A stretch of 52,293 nt of DNA from NCBI GenBank assembly GCA_900772845.1, contig CAAGSD010000063.1, forward strand, positions 1-52,293, given 5' to 3'. Under the pieces are notes generated by a model. The model was not told the DNA's origin. It ran no database searches and saw only the letters and a list, made by a program, of their open reading frames with translations. Below are positions 1 to 8,266 of this stretch, one piece after another. A program made the translations under genes and the position numbers. This DNA comes from Lachnospiraceae bacterium (lineage in GTDB: Bacteria > Bacillota > Clostridia > Lachnospirales > Lachnospiraceae). Numbering within the stretch: position 1 is the first letter of the stretch; each line of letters starts with the position of its first letter.

Positions 1-265
1 GCTTAAGCAGTGGTGAGTAATCAGGGTGGAGCGAACACGATGTTCGCGACAGGCGGCCGGCGACATGGATGTCGCCTAGAGCCGTGCCCGTCCGCATGAG
101 AAATACTTTATCCACTGCTTTAGCAAATTCGCACTCGGAGACCGATCTCTGCCTGAGGGCCTTCTGCTGCTCCGGGAGTTCGTCCGGTTTAAATTCACTA
201 ACTTTCCTTTTAACAAAATCTCCATTCCATATTGTTGAAAGTATAAGGCAAGACGGAAACAGTAG
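1..265 (-). CDS. Unrecognised open frame running off the left edge
   Basis: One minus-strand frame stays open for 88 codons from the stop at 268-266 to the window edge. Its translation looks protein-like, with charged and amphipathic segments such as KPDELPEQQKALRQRS and AKAVDKVFLMRTGTALGD. No ATG, GTG or TTG opens it near its upstream end, so it is either a decayed 5' end or a gene with an unusual start. I do not recognise the family. Two perfect hairpins lie inside it on the DNA: 31-47 (7-bp arms) and 59-76 (8-bp arms). A possible minus-strand -10 (TATACT) lies near 240-245. It could also be a pseudogene remnant. Confidence 0.33.
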
Positions 266-288
266 TTATATATGACCGGAAAAGGAAG

Positions 289-1347
289 CTACTCCGTCTC
301 CGAACGATAATAGTTCCGATACTTTAATGGTGTCATATTCCGATATTTTTTAAACACCCGCTCAAAATAGGTAATATTTTCATAGCCCAGCTGTTCTGCA
401 ATGGAAGTGATGCTGTCATTCGTTTCCAGGAGGAGCCGATGGGCTTTTTTAATGCGGTTGACATTCAGATAGTCATTGATGGTGAAACTGGTAACTTCCT
501 TGAAAATACGGCTTAGGTAAAATTTGTTGATATAGAACCGTCCGGCGAGATCTTCCAGAGAGATCCGCTCGGTGCAATGCTCTACGATATAGTGGGCCAC
601 TTCGTCGACCTTCTGGTATTTCGGATTTGGATGTTTTGCCGGAGTGGGTACGGCGGGACCGGAAGGCTGCAGGCGAAGCACTGCAATGAAAAATTCCACC
701 AGCTTCGTCATGGCGGACAGAAGATAGCCTGGCTTTTTTTCGATGAGTTCTGAAGCAATGTCCTGCAGCAGGGACTGGATATAGGGGCGCATTTCTTCCG
801 GCAGCGTCAGAATGCTGCCCTGCTCTGTAAAAAAGCTTTGCAGCTGCAGACCTCCGAAAGATGCCAGAAAAGAAGAAAAAGGCTCCTCCAAGATTCCCAG
901 AACGATCCTGTCATGATGCGGTCCGGCGGAAGCCATACCGGTGCGGTGGACCTGTTCCTTGTCGATAAAGACGAGAGTGCCCGGCGTGACCAGATAGGTC
1001 TGCTGGTTGATAAAATAATACCGTTCCCCTTCAATGAGATAATAGATTTCGTATTCTTCGTGGATATGACGGATATCCATGGTATAGTTATAGTCCCGCA
1101 CCACCCGGTCGATGTGGAAACTATCTACGATCTCGTTGTACAGCCAGTGATCCTGTGGCAGGGCAGGCGTTGCAGCACTGCCTGTGGCATCCAGCATGTT
1201 CCGTTCTGCGTCTGGCGCTTTGGAGACATCTGTGGCATCCGGCACATTCCGTTCTGTGTCTGGCGCTTTGGAGACGTCTGTGGCATCCGGCACGCCTTGT
1301 GTTGTGGATACATTTCTGCTTTTACTCATAACCCAAAGTTTCTCCAT
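289..1347 (-). CDS. AraC-family transcriptional regulator
   Basis: A 352-residue regulator. A cupin-like sugar-sensing domain lies around residues 75-165 (motif HIHEEYEIYYLIEGE). A C-terminal AraC double helix-turn-helix spans about 250-350, with the typical stretches ISLEDLAGRFYINKFYLSRIF and SITSIAEQLGYENITYFERVF. Family members bind DNA next to sugar genes and usually activate them when ligand is present. It diverges from the GH4 gene at 1661, so control of that gene is the likely role (inference). The N-terminus is odd: about 50 residues contain two and a half copies of a 16-residue unit (PDATDVSKAPDTERNV). The start is uncertain. I keep the ATG at 1347; a second ATG lies six codons in, and neither has an ideal ribosome site. 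Confidence 0.85.
   Translation of the reverse strand: MEKLWVMSKSRNVSTTQGVPDATDVSKAPDTERNVPDATDVSKAPDAERNMLDATGSAATPALPQDHWLYNEIVDSFHIDRVVRDYNYTMDIRHIHEEYEIYYLIEGERYYFINQQTYLVTPGTLVFIDKEQVHRTGMASAGPHHDRIVLGILEEPFSSFLASFGGLQLQSFFTEQGSILTLPEEMRPYIQSLLQDIASELIEKKPGYLLSAMTKLVEFFIAVLRLQPSGPAVPTPAKHPNPKYQKVDEVAHYIVEHCTERISLEDLAGRFYINKFYLSRIFKEVTSFTINDYLNVNRIKKAHRLLLETNDSITSIAEQLGYENITYFERVFKKYRNMTPLKYRNYYRSETE
1183..1296 (-). repeat. 48-bp tandem repeat inside the AraC gene
   Basis: Two full 48-bp units (1183-1230 and 1231-1278; 43 of 48 bases alike) and an 18-bp partial third unit (1279-1296) code for the repeated 16-residue N-terminal segment. Because 48 is a multiple of three, copy number can change without breaking the frame. 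Confidence 0.85.
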
Positions 1348-1402
1348 TCCTATTTCCGATCACGAAAGATTTCCATCCCTCGAGTCTATTCATATATAGC
1401 AG

Positions 1403-1460
1403 ATCTGCCTGAATGCAAGCATTCGCAGAACGTAGTTTTGCAGGGCTCTCAATAGTTACA
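1403..1460 (+). repeat. 58-bp dispersed intergenic repeat, copy 1
   Basis: This segment matches 30066-30123 at 53 of 58 positions. It contains an inner palindrome GAATGC-AA-GCATTC and ends in AATAGTTACA. It lies between the divergent AraC and GH4 genes. Shorter relatives with the same AATAGTTAC end occur at 4911, 43545, 44713 and 50041. Confidence 0.75.
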
Positions 1461-1544
1461 CAGATTTATTAAACAAAAGTCAATATAGTACGAAAACAAC
1501 GAAAAATACACAAATAATAGCAAGATTATTATACACACATCCGC

Positions 1545-1550
1545 TATAAT
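1545..1550 (+). promoter_or_regulatory. Probable -10 box for the GH4 gene
   Basis: A perfect TATAAT lies 110 bases before the GH4 start. No good -35 stands 17 bases upstream (AAGATT), which fits a promoter that needs an activator such as the divergent AraC protein. The rest of 1461-1660 is AT-rich without other clear structure, apart from the AGGAGG ribosome site before 1661. Confidence 0.4.
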
Positions 1551-1660
1551 GTGCAATATAGAGAAGAGGAATCCGGTACTTCCGGGGTGTGGAAAAAAGC
1601 ATCGGAAAATCCCAAAGGAAAAGAACCAATTCAAAAAATCAGTAACAGGAGGATACAAAA

Positions 1661-3073
1661 ATGGAGTATGCAAACGGAAAAGTAAAAGATTTACAGATTG
1701 CCTATATTGGAGGAGGGTCCAGAGGATGGGCATGGACCTTTATGACAGATCTGGCCATGGATGAGGAATTGTCCGGAACCATTCGTCTGTATGATATTGA
1801 TGCGGAGGCAGCAAAACACAATGAGATCATTGGTAACAGACTCTCCGCCAGGGAGGACGTGGTTGGTAAATGGAACTATACCGTTTCCGACAGCCTGCAG
1901 TCCGCATTGACCGGCGCAGATTTTATCGTGATCTCTATTCTGCCGGGAACCTTTGACGAAATGGCAGTGGATGTCCACATGCCGGAGCGACTGGGAATCT
2001 ATCAGTCCGTAGGAGACACTGCAGGACCGGGAGGAACAATGAGAGCATTGCGTACAATCCCCATGTATGTGGAGATCGCACAGGCCATCAATGCATATGC
2101 ACCGAAAGCCTGGGTCATCAATTATACCAATCCCATGTCTCTGTGCGTGAAGACATTGTACTACGTTTTTCCGGAGATCAAGGCCTTCGGATGCTGCCAT
2201 GAAGTGTTCGGTACACAGAAGGTGCTGAAAGGCATTCTGGAAGAAACCATGGGACTTGAGGATGTGAAGCGTGAGGACATTCAGGTCAATGTATTGGGCA
2301 TCAATCATTTCACATGGTTTGACTATGCGTCCTATAAGGGAATCGATCTGTTCCCCATTTACCGGAAATATACGGAGGAGCATAAGGAAGACGGCTACAA
2401 AGAAGCAGATAAAAACTGGGCAAACTCTACGTTCGAGTGTGCACATATTGTAAAATTTGATCTGTTCCGCAAATATGGCCTGATCGCAGCAGCAGGAGAC
2501 AGACATCTGGTGGAATTCATGCCCGGTGTGGGTGACAGTTATCTGAAAGATCCTAAGACAGTGGAGAGATGGAAATTCGGCCTGACTACCGTTGACTGGA
2601 GAAAGAAGGATCTGCAGGAGCGTCTGGCGAAAAGTGCAAGACTGGCAGCCGGTGAGGAAGAGATTGAACTGAAGCCTACCGGTGAGGAAGGTATCCAGCT
2701 GATCAAGGCTCTCTGTGGACTGACCCGCAAGATCAGTAACGTCAACATTCCCAATACCGGACATCAGATCGCAAACCTGCCGGAAAGTGCAGTAGTAGAG
2801 ACGAATGCAGTATTTGAGAGAGATGCCATCCGTCCGTTGTATGCCGGGGAGCTTCCGGAACAGATCAAGGAGCTGGTAGATCCTCATGTGGCAAACCATG
2901 AGCGGATTCTGAAAGCAGCTATTTTGTGTGATTTCAATCTGGTGGTGGAAGCATTCCTGGAGGATCCTCAGGTGAAAGGACGTGCGGACAGAGAACAGGT
3001 GGAGGAACTGGTAAAGGATATGCTGCGCGGAACGAGCAAATATCTGCCGGAGGGCTGGAAAAAATATCTGTAA
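1661..3073 (+). CDS. lplD: GH4 glycosidase, probable alpha-galacturonidase (LplD type)
   Basis: A 470-residue family 4 glycoside hydrolase, the NAD- and Mn-dependent group that works by oxidation and elimination. The N-terminal Rossmann motif is YIGGGSRGW (residues 15-23). The metal ligands should be Cys179 and His216 (GINHF). The motif around the cysteine is Cys-His-Glu-Val (179-182). Established work on B. subtilis LplD ties CHEV to alpha-galacturonidases, whereas CHSV and similar motifs mark other GH4 specificities. It would therefore release galacturonate from pectin fragments in the cytoplasm. A strong AGGAGG site precedes the ATG. The gene stands alone, diverges from an AraC regulator and ends in a clear terminator. 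A secreted pectate lyase at 11573 supports a pectin role. Confidence 0.85.
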   Translation: MEYANGKVKDLQIAYIGGGSRGWAWTFMTDLAMDEELSGTIRLYDIDAEAAKHNEIIGNRLSAREDVVGKWNYTVSDSLQSALTGADFIVISILPGTFDEMAVDVHMPERLGIYQSVGDTAGPGGTMRALRTIPMYVEIAQAINAYAPKAWVINYTNPMSLCVKTLYYVFPEIKAFGCCHEVFGTQKVLKGILEETMGLEDVKREDIQVNVLGINHFTWFDYASYKGIDLFPIYRKYTEEHKEDGYKEADKNWANSTFECAHIVKFDLFRKYGLIAAAGDRHLVEFMPGVGDSYLKDPKTVERWKFGLTTVDWRKKDLQERLAKSARLAAGEEEIELKPTGEEGIQLIKALCGLTRKISNVNIPNTGHQIANLPESAVVETNAVFERDAIRPLYAGELPEQIKELVDPHVANHERILKAAILCDFNLVVEAFLEDPQVKGRADREQVEELVKDMLRGTSKYLPEGWKKYL

Positions 3074-3097
3074 AAATAAAATAGAAAAAAGAACCCG

Positions 3098-3136
3098 GGA
3101 GGTGCTGCAGAAGAATGAGACAGCACCTCCTTTTTT
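3098..3136 (+). terminator. Rho-independent terminator after the GH4 gene
   Basis: Arms GGAGGTGCTG (3098-3107) and CAGCACCTCC (3121-3130) form a 10-bp stem followed by six T. Confidence 0.92.
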
Positions 3137-3285
3137 AGTTCGCAAATTATCATTTTTATGAGAAGTTTCGGTGGTCAGAGAATAAAAACGGCATAAAAAA
3201 CACAAAATTATTGTGAAAATACACAAAAACAAGCACACTGTTTTTGCGAAAATGTACAAACTTCCAAGTGCACGTAGAAAATGTC

Positions 3286-3314
3286 TTGCAACCGGTTTGT
3301 GAATGTGCTATCTT
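3286..3314 (+). promoter_or_regulatory. Promoter of the first sugar ABC operon
   Basis: TTGCAA (3286-3291), a 17-base spacer and TATCTT (3309-3314). The transcript would begin next to the operator-like palindromes at 3329-3363. Between here and the preceding terminator the sequence is AT-rich with no gene. Confidence 0.65.
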
Positions 3315-3328
3315 TTAATTACAGCAAC

Positions 3329-3363
3329 GGAAACGTTACCGGTAACAATACCGAAACCGTTTC
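3329..3363 (+). promoter_or_regulatory. LacI-type operator cluster
   Basis: Three overlapping or adjacent pseudo-palindromes lie just after the -10: GGAAACGTTACC (3329-3340), GTTACCGGTAAC (3335-3346, perfect) and GAAACCGTTTC (3353-3363, perfect about its centre). GAAAC/GTTTC half-sites are typical of LacI-family operators. The LacI gene at 8267, last of the sugar genes in this operon, is the likely partner (inference). Confidence 0.55.
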
Positions 3364-3487
3364 CAACAACTCGGCGGGAGAATCACATACCAGGTGACAA
3401 TTCAGTCAGGAACATATGTGAATGGCATGAACGGAACCGTTAGAAATATGAAGGATCCCGCTTCCATAAAAAAGGAGAGGTAAGATT

Positions 3488-4897
3488 ATGAAGAAGAAAC
3501 TGGCAAGTGTATTACTTTGTGCAGTCATGGCAGCTTCCATGCTGACCGGTTGCGGAAGCTCTGACAATGCAGGAGCAACCACCCCTGCTACCGAAAGCAA
3601 GACGGATGCAGCAGCCACCACCACCGAGGCAGCAGAGAAGACCGCAGAAGCAGCAGGCTCTGTATACTATCTGAACTTCAAACCCGAAGTTGATGAAGTA
3701 TGGCAGAAGCTGGCTAAGGAATATACCGAGGAGACCGGTGTTCCTGTAAAGGTTGTAACCGCAGCAAGTGGTACCTATGAGCAGACCCTGATGTCTGAGA
3801 TCGCTAACAAGGAAGCACCTACCCTGTTCCAGATCAACGGACCTATCGGTTATCAGAACTGGAAAGATTACTGTGCAGACTTAAAGGATACAGACCTGTA
3901 CAGCTGGTTAATGGATAAGAGCCTGGCAATCACCGGCGAAGACGGTGGCGTATACGGAATCCCTTACGTAGTAGAGGGTTACGGTATCATTTACAACGAC
4001 GCTATCATGCAGAAGTACTTCGCACTGGATGGCGCTAAGGCAGCAAGCATGGATGAGATCAACAACTTCGCTAAGTTAAAAGAGGTTGTAGAAGATATGC
4101 AGGCTAAGAAAGATGAGCTGGGTATTGAAGGCGTATTCGCTTCCACATCCCTGACTCCCGGTGAAGACTGGAGATGGCAGACTCATCTGGCTAACATCCC
4201 TGTATACTACGAGTTCAAGGACAAGGGTATCACTGATACCGACACTCTGGAGTTCACTTACTCCGATAACTTCAAGAACATTTTCGATCTGTACATCAAC
4301 AACTCCTGCACAGCACCCGGCCTGCTGGGAAGCAAGTCTGTAGACGATTCCATGGCTGAGTTCGCTCTGGGTCAGGCAGCAATGGTACAGAATGGTAACT
4401 GGGGATGGGGTCAGATCTCTGGCGTAGACGGCAACACCGTTAAGGCTGAAGATGTTAAGTTCCTTCCTATCTATACCGGAGTTGAAGGTGAAGAGAACCA
4501 GGGACTGTGCACCGGTACTGAGAACTTCTTCTGCATCAACAAGGAAGCTTCTGCTGAGGATCAGGCAGCATCTATCGCATTCGTTGAATGGCTGTTCTCT
4601 TCTGAGACCGGTAAGGCAGCAGTAACCAATGACCTTGGATTCATCGCTCCTTTCGATACCTTCAGCGATGACGAAAAGCCTACCGATCCTCTGGCACAGG
4701 AAGTTCTTCGTTACATGGCAGATAGCTCCAAGACATCTGTAGCATGGAACTTCACTTCTTTCCCCAGCCAGCAGTTCAAGGATGACTTCGGTGCAGCTCT
4801 TCTGGAGTATGCTTCCGGTTCCATCGACTGGGACGCTGTAAAGACAAAAGTAGTTGACGAATGGGCAGCTGAAAAGGCCGCAACCGCAGCTAACTAA
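3488..4897 (+). CDS. ABC sugar-binding lipoprotein (CUT1, probably malto-oligosaccharide)
   Basis: A 469-residue extracytoplasmic solute-binding protein of family 1. A signal peptide ends in the lipobox LTGC (Cys22), then comes an Ala/Thr/Glu-rich tether to about residue 58, then the binding domain. Two CUT1 permeases and a 4-alpha-glucanotransferase follow, so malto-oligosaccharides are the best substrate guess; the ligand itself cannot be read from the sequence. An AAGGAGAGG site stands before the ATG. Codon use is strongly biased, as expected of a highly expressed protein. A palindrome and a GC-rich hairpin after the stop probably make it more abundant than the permeases. Confidence 0.88.
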   Translation: MKKKLASVLLCAVMAASMLTGCGSSDNAGATTPATESKTDAAATTTEAAEKTAEAAGSVYYLNFKPEVDEVWQKLAKEYTEETGVPVKVVTAASGTYEQTLMSEIANKEAPTLFQINGPIGYQNWKDYCADLKDTDLYSWLMDKSLAITGEDGGVYGIPYVVEGYGIIYNDAIMQKYFALDGAKAASMDEINNFAKLKEVVEDMQAKKDELGIEGVFASTSLTPGEDWRWQTHLANIPVYYEFKDKGITDTDTLEFTYSDNFKNIFDLYINNSCTAPGLLGSKSVDDSMAEFALGQAAMVQNGNWGWGQISGVDGNTVKAEDVKFLPIYTGVEGEENQGLCTGTENFFCINKEASAEDQAASIAFVEWLFSSETGKAAVTNDLGFIAPFDTFSDDEKPTDPLAQEVLRYMADSSKTSVAWNFTSFPSQQFKDDFGAALLEYASGSIDWDAVKTKVVDEWAAEKAATAAN

Positions 4898-4910
4898 TTG
4901 ATCTCAACTT

Positions 4911-4931
4911 ATAACTATTCTGAATAGTTAT
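4911..4931. repeat. 21-bp perfect palindrome with AATAGTTA ends
   Basis: ATAACTATTC-T-GAATAGTTAT, 10-bp arms about one base. It looks like a collapsed copy of the dispersed repeat whose ends are GTAACTATT and AATAGTTAC (compare 44713-44764). Confidence 0.6.
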
Positions 4932-4950
4932 CCATCTTATATAACTTCAG

Positions 4951-4988
4951 ACACAGGGGGCGGTGGTGGTACCACGGCCCCCGTGTTT
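4951..4988 (+). terminator. Hairpin between binding protein and permease genes
   Basis: ACACAGGGGGC pairs with GCCCCCGTGT (one bulge), with an inner GTGGTACCAC palindrome, followed by a weak T stretch. Placed inside the operon, it probably acts as a partial terminator or mRNA-stabilising stem, so that the binding protein exceeds the membrane subunits. Confidence 0.6.
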
Positions 4989-5035
4989 GTAAAACCCGGA
5001 ATATCATGTAAAAAGGAATTAATAGGAGAAGGCTT

Positions 5036-5878
5036 ATGCAAAAGACATTAAAACGATATTTTCCCATTTTTGTACTGCCTACGTTGATCGCATTTTCCTT
5101 TGCATTTATCATACCGTTTGTTATGGGCGTATATCTGTCCTTTTGCAAATTTAAAACGATCACAAATGCACAATTTGTAGGCTTGGAAAATTATATCAAA
5201 ATTTTTGCGGACAAAGATTTTGTCAACGCATTCGGTTTTACCTTAAAGTTTTCTGTTGTATCTATCATTACCATTAACGTGTTTGCGTTCATTCTTGCAC
5301 TGGCACTGACCAGAAAGATCAAAGGAACCAACCTGTTCCGTACCGTATTCTTCATGCCGAACCTGATCGGTGGTATCATCCTGGGTTATATCTGGCAGCA
5401 GATGATCAATGCGGTATTGTTGAAATATGAGACCACACTGGTAGCTAATCCTACCTATGGTTTCTGGGGACTGGTCATCCTGATGAACTGGCAGATGATC
5501 GGTTATATGATGATCATTTATGTAGCCGGACTACAGAATGTACCTACAGACCTGATCGAAGCAGCACAGATTGACGGAGCTACTTCGTTACAGACTTTAT
5601 TCAAAGTGAAAATTCCGATGGTTATGCCATCTATTACTATATGTTTGTTCCTTACTGTATCCAACAGTTTCAAACTCTTTGACCAGAACCTGGCGCTGAC
5701 TGCCGGTGCTCCCAGCAAAAAGACCGCAATGCTGGCTCTGGATATTTACAATACTTTCTACGGCAGAAACGGTTACGAAGGTGTCGGTCAGGCAAAAGCA
5801 GTACTGTTCTTCATCGTTGTGGCAGTCATTGCCCTGGGACAGCTGGTACTTACCAGACGTAAGGAGGTAGAACAATAA
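5036..5878 (+). CDS. ABC sugar permease, MalF type
   Basis: A 280-residue CUT1 inner-membrane subunit with six predicted hydrophobic segments; the first is at about residues 10-32. The EAA loop that contacts the ATPase reads DLIEAAQIDGATSLQTLFKVKIP, near residues 173-195. The preceding ribosome site is AGGAGA. Its stop overlaps the next permease start by one base (TAATG), so the two subunits are translationally coupled. No ATPase gene follows; a shared MsmK-type ATPase encoded elsewhere is expected. Confidence 0.9.
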   Translation: MQKTLKRYFPIFVLPTLIAFSFAFIIPFVMGVYLSFCKFKTITNAQFVGLENYIKIFADKDFVNAFGFTLKFSVVSIITINVFAFILALALTRKIKGTNLFRTVFFMPNLIGGIILGYIWQQMINAVLLKYETTLVANPTYGFWGLVILMNWQMIGYMMIIYVAGLQNVPTDLIEAAQIDGATSLQTLFKVKIPMVMPSITICLFLTVSNSFKLFDQNLALTAGAPSKKTAMLALDIYNTFYGRNGYEGVGQAKAVLFFIVVAVIALGQLVLTRRKEVEQ

Positions 5879-6717
5879 TGACTAAGAAAAAAACTTCCAA
5901 TGTGATCATATTTTGTATCCTGTGTCTGCTGGTAGTTGCATTTTTAACACCTATTTTCTTCGTGCTGATCAACTCCTTTAAGGGAAAACTGTTCATCAGC
6001 AACAATCCGTTTGCACTGCCTACTGCAGAGACCTTTGCGGGATTGACCAACTATGTGAACGGTATTGAAAAAACCGGCTTTTTCACAGCGTTCGGGTGGT
6101 CTGCATTTATCACTGTATTTTCCGTGGCAGCGATCATTCTGTTCACTTCCATGACTGCGTACTATCTGACCAGAGTGAAAACCGGCGTGACTAACGTGCT
6201 GTATTACATGTTCGTATTTTCCATGATCGTGCCTTTCCAGATGGTAATGTTCACCATGTCTAAGCTGGCAAATATGACCCACCTGAACAACCCTCCCGGA
6301 ATGGTGCTGCTGTATCTGGGATTTGGTTCCGGCCTGTCCGTGTTCATGTTCTGTGGATTCATCAAATCGATTCCGCTGGACATCGAAGAGGCAGCCATGA
6401 TCGACGGATGCAACCCTTTGCAGACATTCTTCGGTGTCGTAATGCCGATCCTGAAGCCCACAGCCATCACAGTAGCCATTCTGAATGCCATGTGGATCTG
6501 GAACGACTATCTGCTGCCTTATCTGGTGATCGGTCTGAGTACTAATTACAAAACCATCCCGGTTGTAGTACAATACCTGGTAGGTTCCTACGGTGCAAAG
6601 GATCTGGGTGCCATGATGGCGCTGCTGGTACTGTCCGTGATCCCTATTATCGTCTTCTATCTGACCTGTCAGAAGTACATTATCGAGGGCGTGGTAGCCG
6701 GTGCGGTTAAGGGCTAA
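5878..6717 (+). CDS. ABC sugar permease, MalG type
   Basis: A 279-residue CUT1 permease with a short cytoplasmic N-terminus (MTKKKTSN) and about six membrane segments. The EAA loop reads DIEEAAMIDGCNPLQTFFGVVMP. The C-terminus is the usual KYIIEGVVAGAVKG. It starts inside the stop codon of the partner permease, and 14 bases separate it from malQ, so it is part of the same operon. Substrate specificity is set mainly by the binding protein; the malto-oligosaccharide role is inferred from malQ. Confidence 0.9.
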   Translation: MTKKKTSNVIIFCILCLLVVAFLTPIFFVLINSFKGKLFISNNPFALPTAETFAGLTNYVNGIEKTGFFTAFGWSAFITVFSVAAIILFTSMTAYYLTRVKTGVTNVLYYMFVFSMIVPFQMVMFTMSKLANMTHLNNPPGMVLLYLGFGSGLSVFMFCGFIKSIPLDIEEAAMIDGCNPLQTFFGVVMPILKPTAITVAILNAMWIWNDYLLPYLVIGLSTNYKTIPVVVQYLVGSYGAKDLGAMMALLVLSVIPIIVFYLTCQKYIIEGVVAGAVKG

Positions 6718-6731
6718 AAAAATAGAAAGAT

Positions 6732-8237
6732 ATGGTTATTAATATGAGAAAAAGCGGAATATTGCTGCCGGTGAGCAGTCTGCCGTCCCGCTACGGAATC
6801 GGCTGCTTTTCCAAAGAAGCATATAAATTTATTGACAGATTAAAAGAAGCCGGTCAGGCCTATTGGCAGATCCTGCCATTAGGACCCACCAGCTACGGAG
6901 ATTCTCCGTACCAGTCATTTTCTACTTTTGCGGGAAACCCTTACTTTATCGATCCGGAGGATCTGGTGGCGAGAGGCTATGTAACCGCAGAACAGTGCAA
7001 TGCCTATGATTTCGGTACGGACATTCATTCTGTGGACTATGGTAAAATCTACAAAAGCCGCTTCTGTCTGCTGCGGGAGGCTTTCGGAAACAGTCATATT
7101 GAAGAAGATGCCGGATTTCAGGCATTTGTAGAGAAAAATGCATATTGGCTGGATGATTATGCACTCTATATGGCGATCAAGGATGGCTTCCGCGGTATCT
7201 GTTGGGCAGCATGGGAAGAGGATATCAAGCTGAGAACTCCTGCGGCCATGGACAAATATCGCAGAAAATATGCGAAAGAAATCGTATTTTATCAGTTCCA
7301 GCAGTATCTGTTCCAGGTGCAGTGGGAAAAATTAAAGACCTATGCCAACGACAATGGGATCAAGATCATCGGGGATATTCCCATTTATGTGGCATTTGAC
7401 AGTTCAGATGCCTGGGCGAATCCGGAGCTGTTCCAGTTCGATGAGGACTGTGAGCCGGTGGCGGTAGCGGGATGTCCTCCCGATGCCTTTTCCGCTACCG
7501 GACAGCTGTGGGGGAATCCGCTGTACAACTGGGAACACCACAGGGAGACCGGTTATGCCTGGTGGATGCAGCGTCTGGCAGCCTGCTTTGAACGCTATGA
7601 TGTGGTGCGAATCGATCATTTCCGTGGATTTGATGCTTACTATGCGATTCCATATGGAGAACCGACAGCAGAGCACGGTCACTGGGAGCAGGGTCCCGGA
7701 TATGATATTTTCCGTACCATGAAGGAGAAACTGGGCGAAAAAGAAGTTATTGCAGAAGACCTTGGATTTTTGACTCCTTCTGTGATAGAATTAGTGAAGA
7801 AATCCGGTTATCCAGGTATGAAGATTCTGCAGTTTGCATTTGATTCCCGTGAGGAAAGTGATTATCTGCCGCATAATTATACACATAATTGCGTGGTATA
7901 TACGGGAACCCATGATAATGATACAGTGATGGGATGGTATGATACACTGAAAGGAGCGGATAAAAAGCTCTGTGATGATTACCTACGTCTGAAAAATGCG
8001 GACGGAGAGCCCATACCCAGAGAACAGATTCCCTGGGAGTTCGTACGTGCGGCAATGTCCAGCGTAGCGGATCTGGCAGTTATTCCTATGCAGGATTATC
8101 TTGGACTGGGATCGGAGACCCGCATCAACATTCCTTCCACACTGGGAATCAACTGGAAGTGGAGAATGGGGAACGGAGATTTTACAAAGGAGCTTGCAGG
8201 GCGGATCCGCAGTATGACAAAGCTGTACGGCAGGTAA
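6732..8237 (+). CDS. malQ: 4-alpha-glucanotransferase (amylomaltase, GH77)
   Basis: A 501-residue enzyme that moves alpha-1,4-glucan segments between malto-oligosaccharides and releases glucose in the cytoplasm. The GH77 catalytic residues are visible: nucleophile Asp295 in RIDHFRGF, acid/base Glu342 in VIAEDLGFLTP and Asp395 in TGTHDND. The N-terminus SGILLPVSSLPSRYGIG is typical of the family, and the length is normal. The start is uncertain: ATG 6732 has AGAAAG only three bases away, and the in-frame ATG at 6744 would give the more usual MRKSGILL start. It lies 14 bases after the permease and just before the LacI gene. Confidence 0.95.
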   Translation: MVINMRKSGILLPVSSLPSRYGIGCFSKEAYKFIDRLKEAGQAYWQILPLGPTSYGDSPYQSFSTFAGNPYFIDPEDLVARGYVTAEQCNAYDFGTDIHSVDYGKIYKSRFCLLREAFGNSHIEEDAGFQAFVEKNAYWLDDYALYMAIKDGFRGICWAAWEEDIKLRTPAAMDKYRRKYAKEIVFYQFQQYLFQVQWEKLKTYANDNGIKIIGDIPIYVAFDSSDAWANPELFQFDEDCEPVAVAGCPPDAFSATGQLWGNPLYNWEHHRETGYAWWMQRLAACFERYDVVRIDHFRGFDAYYAIPYGEPTAEHGHWEQGPGYDIFRTMKEKLGEKEVIAEDLGFLTPSVIELVKKSGYPGMKILQFAFDSREESDYLPHNYTHNCVVYTGTHDNDTVMGWYDTLKGADKKLCDDYLRLKNADGEPIPREQIPWEFVRAAMSSVADLAVIPMQDYLGLGSETRINIPSTLGINWKWRMGNGDFTKELAGRIRSMTKLYGR

Positions 8238-8266
8238 GCATGTAGGCTTGGAAAGGTTTGCGCTCC

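Noticed and set aside
1691..3259. Long minus-strand open frame (about 520 codons) opposite the GH4 gene
   Set aside because: The plus strand encodes a complete GH4 enzyme with all motifs. The antisense frame is Cys/His/Ile-rich, with no family features or ribosome site.
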